In this document: piece after piece, positions 40,378 through 50,000 of the stretch
Layout: the number at the start of each line of letters is the position of its first letter
How positions within the stretch are numbered: the stretch's first letter is position 1
Source of the DNA: Nymphaea colorata
Taxonomy: Eukaryota > Streptophyta > Magnoliopsida > Nymphaeales > Nymphaeaceae
Direction of reading: 5' to 3'
DNA length: 64,000 nt
Assembly (NCBI RefSeq): GCF_008831285.2
Contig: NC_045141.1
Coordinates: 23,524,742 to 23,588,741, forward strand
Program-made: the position numbers and the translations under genes
The notes under the pieces: generated by a model
What the model was told of the DNA's origin: nothing
What the model saw: the letters and a program-made list of their open reading frames with translations, nothing else
The model's database searches: none

Positions 40378-41229
40378 TCAGCGATGCTTGTCGTCTTTGA
40401 ACTCGTTGGCGGGGGTATTCTCCTGAACAGAATGAACGGACTGGTCTGCAGAAGGGCAGCAAACGCTGCCACAGTAGCGCGCACAACCGTAGCCGCCGCC
40501 TGGGGGGCCATAATAAATCTGATCTTTCCCTTTAAAATAATTAACGTTAGCATCTCACATCTGCTTGTAAATTATACAGCAACTTCATTCTGAAACTAAT
40601 ACATCCATTAATCATAACCTTTGGGGATTTGCCCACTTGAATGACACTAAAACTATGTCAACAATTTGGTTTTAGAAAGCATGATTTTGAACAATTCATT
40701 TTCGCTGTAATTTTGGGGCATTTAATGACACTGGATATTAGATCCGAGGGTTTAATCTAATAGGAGGCTAGCTTTGAATCCATGGTTCTAACAAAATGTA
40801 TGTCTGAGAACAACGGAGAGAGAAGTGGGTTTGACCTGATAAATTTGAATTTCGAGATGCAAAGTTTACAAAGTTAGGGTTTATCCTAGCGTCATTTAAA
40901 CACAGATCACAGATCCTCGTTAAAAACCGATGATCTAAACTTTAGATTCAAGGTAAACAAGCGAACAAGCTATGTTTGATATCTTCAATTCTTAAATTAC
41001 TGGCTAGCATAAGATCCGAGAGTGGATTTCATGATTCTGCCATGAAACCTCACACTTGAAGGTCTCTCTGACAGAGGGAGATATCTCTCAAAAATAAAAA
41101 GGTATACAGAGCAAAAGAGTGCACGGTGAAAAACTTACCTTGTTTCTCTCCGAGGACTGGGGAGAAGGCGGAGAAGAGGATGACCAAGAGAAGAAAGAGC
41201 AGGGGCAATGTATTAAACTTACGGTCCAT
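40378..41229 (-). CDS. Small secreted Gly/Cys-containing peptide (two exons, ~78 aa)
   Basis: Exon 1 (41229-41139) starts at an ATG giving MDRKFNTLPLLFLLLVILFS, a classical signal peptide, followed by AFSPVLGEKQ. It ends at a strong donor CAAG/GTAAG. Exon 2 (40523-40378) continues in phase as DQIYYGPPGGGYGCARYCGS, VCCPSADQSVHSVQENT and PANEFKDDKHR, then TGA. The intron is 615 bp, with a CTAAC branch-like site about 24 bases before the acceptor. The acceptor at 40523 is AAAG, with a weak pyrimidine tract; the stronger-looking site at 40518 gives a basic, unlikely frame. The mature part (about 50 aa) carries four Cys and a Gly-rich start, loosely like plant glycine-rich secreted proteins. After the TGA the same frame continues with GRHCCHHCYGHGCY, so a nonsense mutation or read-through is possible. 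Confidence 0.5.
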
Positions 41230-41636
41230 CTCTTCAGTAGAAGAAACGTGTACAGGCTATGATGCGAAGATCGCCGAACTTGAGCTTATTTACAGTGGTT
41301 TGGGGAAGTGGGGGGAGCTGGAGTGGAAAATATATTATCAACATGGATGGCGTCACTTGGTAGTTGAGATACGTTGGTGGCCGCCTCCTTGGAAAATTGA
41401 CTCTACCGCTAAGACTAAGACTTTTGAGAGCGACACCATAGAAAAATGTGAGCCAGGCATTAGCAAGAGGAAATATATCATGACAAAAGGCCGTTTGACA
41501 CCAATAACAATTTGTTATTATTCAAAAATTAATCTTGGAACCATGTAGTAGAGTGTTTCATGAATCTACCTTCAAAAATTTGGAGTTGAATCATTAGGTA
41601 GTAACAATCTATTATAAGTGTCAAACAACTATTTAA

Positions 41637-42720
41637 GCGCCGTTTGGCAAGTTACATTGTTACAATCCCATGAATTCGACTCTAAAAAATGGAACAAATA
41701 AGGTATTTCGACTATAGAGAGGCCTTGTACAATGAACTCCTAAATCATGACCACCTTTATTTTTTTGGATTGTTTTTTTGTCAGTTGAAGAAGTTATAGG
41801 GTTGCGATAAGGTATGAGATCCAATCACTAAAAAAATTGAATAGTTCATGTTGGATAATTATGTAATTTTATATAATATTTTTAAATTTTTTACAAAATC
41901 CAAGTTAAAAATTTCAAATTTACATTTTTTAAAAGATAAATATATTTGATAACTTTTAAAATTTTTAGTTTGACCCACCTAAACATTTTAAAATTTATTA
42001 TTTTTTTCTGAAAATATATTTCTTGAAAAAATGGAATGAGAAAAATCTTTCTTATTTTCAATTTTGATGTGTGTGTGATGACTGAGAAATAAATTTTCAG
42101 AAATTTATTTTTTAGTTTGATAAAATAAAAATATATTTCCAGGTTTAAGAAAAGAAGGGAGCGAGGGAGGAAGAAGAGAAGGAGGGAGGAAGAAAAGGGA
42201 AGGAAGGAAGAGGAAGAAGGAAGAAGGGAAAGAATGAGGAAGAAGAAGGGAGCGAGGGAGGTGGAGGACACTTCAGCTTCTCCGTGACCTGCTTCCTTCT
42301 CCCTCCTTCCCTTCTTCCTCCTCCCTCCTTTCCATCTTTCTCCGCCTCCTTCCCTTCTTCCGCCTCCCTCTTCTTCCTCTGCCTCCATTCTTCCTCCTCC
42401 CTCATTCCCTTCTTCCTTCCCGTCCCTTCTTCTTCCACCTCCCTCTGCTTCCATTCTTCCTCCTCCCTCCTTCCTTTCTTTCTCCTCCACCACATTCCCT
42501 TCTTCCTCCTTGTCCCTTCCTCTTCTCCAACGGTTAAAAAAAAAAAAAAACCGGCCGGAAAAATATTTCTAACTCTCAACTGGAATAATATTTTTGAATT
42601 TTTTTTTCAGTTTTAAGCCCCATTGGTTAAAAAAAAAATTCCATGTTTATTGAAAAAATTTTGAAAATTTGAAATAAATTTCCTCTGCTACAGTAAAATT
42701 CCAAACTATCAAACGCTACC
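41637..42720. mobile_element. ~1.08-kb non-autonomous DNA element with polypurine/polypyrimidine core
   Basis: The segment is flanked by TTAAGC at 41633-41638 and 42721-42726. Its ends are imperfect inverted repeats: GCGCCGTTTGGCAAGTT on the left, and GGTAGCGTTTGATAGTT read inward from the right. The interior is AT-rich with a purine-rich block (about 42150-42262) followed by a pyrimidine-rich block (about 42284-42530). There is no transposase. Long minus-strand open frames across it are Glu/Arg/Gly low-complexity and not credible genes. Confidence 0.4.
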
Positions 42721-43049
42721 TTAAGCAATTTTAATTTGTAAATGGCCCTTCACCTGCAAAGAGAGCACCCTCCCATTAATTGTCATGTTTTGGTATTATT
42801 TTTTATTTATTTTTTGTGTCCAGTAAAAGTCCGAGGTTTTATCTCCTTGTGTACTTCATTTGTGATAGCTTATTCTTTTAAGTGAATGAAACAACTTATT
42901 ATTACGAGTTCCTTTCCCTCATTTTAATCATTTTAATGTAATTTGTTTTATTTTTTTATATACACTCTATTTTCTAACTGATCACACTTCTAAGGGCTTG
43001 CAGCAGAAATCATGACCATATCATGTCCATCGATCTAGTTTAGGTCCCT

Positions 43050-43203
43050 GTGCCTCATTTTGTTAATTTTATCTGAAGAAATAATGTTTTAAAGCAAATG
43101 ATATGAATTAGCATTTTTAGATAAGTGTGCCTCATTTTGTTAATTTTATCTAAAGAAATAATGTTTTAAAGCAAATGACATGAATTAGCATTTTTAGATA
43201 AGA
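43050..43203 (+). repeat. 77-bp tandem duplication
   Basis: Two near-identical units (43050-43126 and 43127-43203), beginning GTGCCTCATTTTGTTAATTT, differ at only two or three positions. Confidence 0.9.
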
Positions 43204-43287
43204 AAAAAGATGAATGTGTTTTGAGTTTGGAAAGCACAAGCTGCACAAGAAAATAATAAATGCCGAAATTAAAAAATGCGGTTATAA

Positions 43288-43612
43288 GGGTTCGTTTGAT
43301 TGCAAGGAAGAATTTAACGTGGTAAATTTATTACGGTAAATTTTTTTGGAAAAAAATACAGGATGGAATTTAATCCCTTTTCGATTTGAGGTCCTGTTTG
43401 ATTGTAAGGAAGTTTTTTGTAGGATAAAATTAATTGTGTTTGATGCACATAGTGAAATGAAAGAAAGACTTTTTAGGTGACCGTTGAAAGATGATAGAAC
43501 AATGCGTCACCAAAATTCTGGCCGGCCAACGATGATCCGACGTTCACCCCCCAAATCCAAGCTCCACCACGGCCATGGCTGCAAGAGATCAACCGGACAA
43601 TTAAACAGACCC
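43288..43612. mobile_element. Tourist-like (PIF/Harbinger) MITE
   Basis: Terminal inverted repeats GGGTTCGTTTGATTG (left) and CAATTAAACAGACCC (right) are flanked by a 3-bp TAA on each side (43285-43287 and 43613-43615), the signature of Tourist elements. The element is 325 bp. A second internal copy of the left end (GGTCCTGTTTGATTGTAAGG) at about 43390 suggests an internal duplication or nested insertion. Confidence 0.6.
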
Positions 43613-43734
43613 TAAAAGAAAAAGAGAAAATATGAAAAAGAAAAGAATGACCATACAACCAAGCCGAGCTGGGTAGTATCTTATTAAAAATAAATCATAT
43701 TAAAGAGCGATCCGCAAACTCTAGAGGACCGTTG

Positions 43735-43807
43735 TGGAGATGCGGGGTATCGATCCCCGTACCTCTCGCATGCTAAGCGAGCGCTCTACCATCTGAGCTA
43801 CATCCCC
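43735..43807 (-). tRNA. tRNA-Ala (anticodon AGC)
   Basis: The minus strand gives a complete 73-nt cloverleaf. The acceptor stem is GGGGATG with CATCTCC plus discriminator A. The D arm is TAGCTCAGATGG (A box), the anticodon stem-loop is CTCGC TTAGCAT GCGAG with anticodon AGC, and the T arm contains GATCGATAC (B box). There is no intron and CCA is not encoded. A T run about 45 bases downstream (43686-43690) could terminate Pol III. Confidence 0.97.
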
Positions 43808-43886
43808 AGCTGGTCAAGTGATTCTATTAATCAGATTTATCATATGCATAATCCAAAAGTGGGCTCCACATTTACTCAGTTCGCGC

Positions 43887-43980
43887 CGTTCCTTCTCCCG
43901 GACTTCAGAAAAATGAAGTCGAACAAGAAGAGACGTTCCTTCTCCCGGACTTACAGAAAAACGAAGTCGAACAAGAAGAG
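43887..43980 (+). repeat. 47-bp tandem repeat upstream of COG7
   Basis: CGTTCCTTCTCCCGGACTT followed by ...AAGTCGAACAAGAAGAG occurs at 43887 and 43934; the copies differ by a one-base insertion and a substitution. It ends about 45 bases before the COG7 start codon and probably lies in its promoter or 5' UTR. Confidence 0.85.
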
Positions 43981-44024
43981 AGGTGGAGGAGGAGGGAGAG
44001 CGGTTTAGGAAGGGAACTGTGAAG

Positions 44025-47000
44025 ATGATGACGGTTGATCTGAGCGCCTTCTCGGAGGAGAAATTCGACCCAAAGCGGTGGATCAACGCGGCGTGCGGGT
44101 CACGGGACCCGCAGGACTCCGTGGACAAGCACCTCGCCGACCTTGAGATGAAGCTGCAGCTCCTCTCCGAGGAGATCGCCTCCTCCCTCGATGAGCAGAG
44201 CGAGTCCGCCCTCCTCCGCATCCCTCGCTCCACTAGAGACGTTGTCCGCCTCCGGGACGATGCTTGTTCTCTCCGGTCCGCCGTCTCCGTCATCCTCCAG
44301 CGCCTTAAGAAGGTATATCTCCCGTTTCCATTTTTCCCCTTGTTCGAGATTGGTCCAATTAGTGATGGCACTAGCCCATTGAGCAGCTAAGATCGGTAAA
44401 TTTTTCTGCAATTTCTTGGTTTGACGAGTTTTAACTTCCGGAAATTGAATTTCGGATTTTCTGCTGTTCATTGCTGGTATTATTTAAAGAAGGAATCGGC
44501 CTGTGATCTTGCATTCGTTTGATCCTCGGCATGTTTTCCTGTGAATTTCAGAGGCTGGTGGTGGTTTTGATAGAATTCTTCATGTGATTTTTCGTGAATT
44601 TGTAGAATTCAGCCTTGTTTTTAGTAGATCTCAAGCATTTTTGTGCTTCTTTTGGAATTTATTTAATCCGGATCTTGGAAGCCTGATCCCCGTCGGAGCC
44701 CTAGAGTGAGACTCTGTGATCTCTATTAAAATCCTCGAATTTGAGCTCCTAAAGTTCCGCTGTCTAGTTTGGGGCAGTGTAGGCCTCAAAATGACTTTTA
44801 TACGTGGAATTTCTATTTCCATGGAAACGCATTGCTTCTTTGTCCTCTCTATTCAGCTTATTCGAGAAACTGGATGTTTTATGCCCTATACAGTAGGATA
44901 TTGTCTAACTGCAACTATCTATAGGGTAGGAGGTCTGATGACGTTCAAATATGGCAACCACTCACTAGACATTAAAGTCCTGGGTTGGAAGCATGGTGTA
45001 GCAATTAGGTGCATCGAGTTCCTAATAATGCTAACCCGTTCAGGGCACACGGTTTGCTGCACATTCGTAATTTTCAAAAATTTATTCCTTTCTCAATCCA
45101 CCAACATTTTCATGGCGGCATATGGGCTTCTTTTACCTTGCCTAATCTGGACCAGACAGAGTATCTTCCGTCTTATCTTCATTCTTTGTGTCAGAACTTT
45201 TGATCGGTCAGTCTGCACTAATTGAGTGTTACTGGAAAAGCTTGCACCTGCGCTCGTCCTCCTTGTTGTCTTTCATCATGCACATGTATCATGAAGGTCA
45301 GCTCTATCTCCTTTTAACTGTAGGCAGAGGGTTCGTCAGCAGAGTCAGTTGCTGCTCTAGCTGAGATTGATATGGTGAAACAGCGAATGGAAGCTGCATA
45401 TGAAACGCTACAGGTAATTGCATTGTTTTAGTCTTTGATTAATGGGTTAGCAAGACGCCTTGTGTTCAAAGTGTCAATTCATGCTCCGTTTTCTGGTAAA
45501 AATAGGATGCTGCAGGACTCACTCAGTTAAGTGCAAGTGTAGAGGATGTATTTGCTAGTGGTGATCTCCCTCGAGCTGCTGAGACTTTGGCCAACATGAG
45601 GCACTGCTTATCTGCAGTTGGTGAGGTAATTTTTTGTGAAATGCTTTCAGAAGAGTGTATGAAAATAGTAAAATGAGCTTGAAGGGTTCGACATAACTTT
45701 CTGGTTGCTTCAGGTTGCTGAGTTTGCAAATGTTAGAAAGCAGCTTGAAGTGCTAGAGGATAGATTAGATTCAATGGTTCAACCTCGCTTATCAGATGCA
45801 ATATCAAATCGCAAGGTAATAGATCCTCTTATTTTGACATGTTTTTTATGGGCTTTTGTTTTTCTTGTTGCTCGAGTCTTGACCATGTGCACTGGCACAG
45901 AAATGTCTTATTTTTTTTAGGTTTGAATGGTTAAATTCTTTCATGCGGTATTGCTTTATCATATCACAAAGGATGTCTTTTAAGCTTTCTAACTAAGCTA
46001 AATCATGTAGGTTGATGAAGTGCAAAGTTTCAGAGATATCCTTATTCGCATTGGTCGATTGAAATCTGTGGAACTTCTTTACACAAAAATTCACATAAAG
46101 CCAATTCGGCAACTTTGGGATGATTTTGACTCTCGAAAAGGATCAAAGGGAACCAACACTGTTGAGAGGCGTGTCAGTGCAACTGATTTAGTATCTAACC
46201 CTTCCTCACTCCTGTTTGCCAGCTGGTTACCAAGCTTCTATGATGAACTTTTACTGTATCTTGAACAGGAATGGAAATGGTATGTATTTTGCTAGTAATT
46301 TTGGGTTTTTGTGTCTGAATAGTTTGAAAGTTGCCTATTTGTTGACGCCCGTCTATGAGGTTGGATTACTTTAACAACATATATATAACACACAAATTCA
46401 CTATTTTGCTTGGCTAAACATTTTGTGAGCTCTGTTCTAACTTTCTGATTCTTGTCTACTATAGGATGTCATATTTTTTAGTGATTGAGAATTGCAACTT
46501 CGTCTGCCCATGTTTATTAATTCAAGTCTCTTGCAGTAATTAATAATATGGCATGCAGAATTATTGCTAATCGTTTATAAAAAAAGCGTCAAAATCATGA
46601 TGCTGCCATACATCAAACTTGAGTTGGTGTAGTTTGCAACCAAATGCTCTATGTCCCACCTGATTGCTTCCTAGCAATTTAGTGTTTGATTCTTCAATCT
46701 ATTCATGGTGCTGAATCAAATATGAGGGACACATAGACTGTATGTTTTGATATTCAAGTTTTTTAGTCCCTTTCACATGTCTTTTCCTGTTTAATGGTGC
46801 AATGTTGCTCCTATGTGGGGTATGAATAGAAGGTAGTGGAATTTGTTCTTTCTTTAGGTCCATGAGACTTTGATGATTATGTTGATAACCTTCAATGGTT
46901 TAGTCATCTTAGTCATATAAAATGTTGCATTGCTACATGTTGAGTGGAAAGTTATAAGTTGCAAATTCAAGTGGATAACTAGTTATCCATATGTTCCCAA

Positions 47001-50000
47001 TGTTATTTTTTCCGCTATAAACTATAAAGACTGAGCTAACTAGTTAGACTTTTTTTACGTGGACATTTGGTTCTAGTTAGAAAACGTCTGAAAGGATGGA
47101 AGTTGAGCTTCAACAAGTGGTCATTAAAAAAACTTGTGGGCTTATCAATCATAAGGCATGCTAGAAGTTCAAACCGTGATCGCACATATCATACTCAGGT
47201 TTTTGTCTTAAAGTTTTCTTTTTTGAGGTAAAATCAGAAAGTTTTTTTTCTTTTCTGAAAATCTCAGGAATTCAAAAGCTAGAAAAATATAAAAGATGAC
47301 AGACAAAATAAAGAAATTATGATTTTTCTAATAATTATCTTACAAAAAACATTGATAAAAACTCAAAATAGTTATTAAAATGTACGGTAACCCATGAAGG
47401 TTCAAAATGTATTAAAAATTGTTTTTTAAAAACGTGGGAAATTTCATGATATTTTGTTTTGGTGATAAATTACAGTTTTTTTGGGCTTTCTTATCGTGAT
47501 ATTTTGAATATATCATGATATACATGAAAATGGATCAAACATGGGGGTCATATCTTCTGGGGACACTTTTAGTGGAAAAGGTGGAAATATTGAAACTTCT
47601 TTTTATATGGAAGTGGGGTGAATGAGGTGTCTAGTCAATCTTAGAAATACAAACTTGTTGGTAAGAAAAAAAAGACAGAAAATGGGAGCCAATTAAGTTG
47701 GAAATGTCATCAAATTTGTAATCTTGGATAATTCTGGATGCATGTTGACAAAATAAGTGGTAAGGAGCAGTTGATAGTCTGTGATAATAAAAAATGAATC
47801 AGACAACTTGAAAGATATGTTGCATTGTTGACTGACTACTATTTTGATAGAGAGAGAACCTCCATGCTGATGAATGTGCAATTTGGTGTAGACTTTGAAG
47901 GATATTTGACAGTTTTTTTCTCTGGAAAAGTGAAAATAGTGACTTGCCTGTCTTTTTCATTCCAAGGCTTACTTTAAATTGATATTGGCAGGTGCATGAC
48001 CGCTTTTCCTGATGATTACAGAATTCTTGTGCCAAAGCTACTAGTAGAGATCATGGCAGCCTTAAGTACAAGCTTTTCTACCCGTATTAATCTTGCCACC
48101 GGCGAGGTGGTTCCAGAGACAAGGGCATTAACAAAAGGTTCCTGATGAAGGATTTTTTTAACTCCTTTAAGGATGACTAACATTATTGTTGGATGAATTT
48201 GTTGTTGTGAGTGGTAGTCATGCAACAATATTGATTTGCAATTTAGAAGCTATAGCTGCTGGCCAGTTGCTAGTTGCTACAATAAGTTACCTGGAATTAG
48301 TAGAAGAAGCTAAATGTTTCGAGTTGGTTATCATGCATATCTAGCAAGAACTGAACTTCTATACATTGCTGAAACAACATAAATCATAGACATTCGAGAT
48401 TGTTCTTAGAAAAGGTTTTTCTTCAGAGTTTTCTTTCCAAGATGTCTTTTCTTTGAAAAACGTCCGGAGAATATTGAAGATTCAAAAAATATAAATTACA
48501 GACAATGAAAGAAAAAGTTATGAGATAACAGGTTTCATAATTTTTTCATGCAGAAAAGATAAAGACACAAGTAATAGAACCATTTGACAAGATACAAGGA
48601 AAAAAAATCACATGTTTAAAATATGAAGAGGGAGTTTTGGAAAGTCTCTGGAAGTATACCATATATATTTCGTGATGATCTTGTAATATTTTCATTTCTA
48701 ATATATTTTTCTAATGTTACTAACTTACTGGTAGGCTTCTTAATGGTGGCAACGTAGAGATGTTTTCAAAAGATTAAAGATATTTGTGACTAACTGACTA
48801 TGCTCAAGATCGATGTCAGATTGTGGAACCATAGTCCATATAAAGTTGCAAAATGATTTGAAAAATTGCCTCTAGATCAGTTTCACATCATCATCCCAAC
48901 GTCCTTGTTTTTTATTTCTGAGGACTTTTGGTATTTATCAAAAGGCTTGTTTTTCTCTTGAAAGTTTTGGCAATTCAAGGAAATCTAAAATGCATAAGAC
49001 ATGGAAAATTATGAAGTAGTGATTTTCCTACTAGTTTTTTTACAAAACGACTTACTAAATTCAAACAGCTATTAGAATGCAAATAACTTGAAAGAGGGAA
49101 AACAAAGGTTTCAAATACATTAAGAGTCGGTTTTTTTCGGGAAGGAGAAAATATCAGGTTATAGTCAGGATAATTTGTGAGATAAACACTTTTGCGGTGT
49201 TTTGAAATGTCATAATGTTTTTTTTTTATGTTGCTGTAATTTGCCAAAATTATTGTCATATTTTAAAAAATCTCTTGATATCTATGGCGCTGCTCTGGTC
49301 TAGATGTACAATTAGCAAATGCTGGGAACAACCTTAGATGTTGTCATAGGACAATGCAGTGAATGAAATACAAGTTTCATCTCTCTGATATGCTTATGCG
49401 TACCACTGCCGTACCGTCGTACTGGTACTGGTACTGGTACGTGCGCATATCCCACGTACCACTGTCACATAGGTTTTCTTTCGTGCTAGTCAGTTTTTCT
49501 CTTCTTACCTTACTGTTGAAGAGGAAATTTAGGCAAGCAGATTCTGTGGTTATGAATTGAAAGGGAAAATAAGCTAGCCTTCTCTCCCTTTTTCCACCCA
49601 AGCACTGCACCACTTGTTCTAATTTCATGAATTTTTTCCCCATCATGTAACCTTCACATGCTAAATTCTTCTCCAGATAGAATCTTGAGGAATTGGCTAT
49701 ATATTGTTCATGAGACGCATGTACATTCTTCAAGTTTTCTTCCTTCCTGGAATACTCTGATGGGAATATTTCTTTGACATTTTTCCTTTTCCAGTACTTA
49801 CTAATTATGAATGCTTTTTCCTTTATTTTTCGTTGGCGTGTGCTTGAGGAAGACTGTCCTCGTTCCATGTTAAATATGACAATTGTCTGATTTCTTATAG
49901 GTATACTGGATATCTTGTCTGGAGATGTTTCAAAAGGAGCTAAGTTACAAACGAAGCATCTAGAAGCACTGATGGAGCTGCATAATATGACTAGTGCGTT

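Noticed and set aside
40345-40593. Plus-strand Ala/Val-rich frame
   Set aside because: It is the antisense shadow of the small peptide exon 2.
41891-42616. Long Glu/Gly/Arg- or Ser/Pro-rich open frames on both strands
   Set aside because: They arise from the purine/pyrimidine-rich blocks; low complexity without gene structure.
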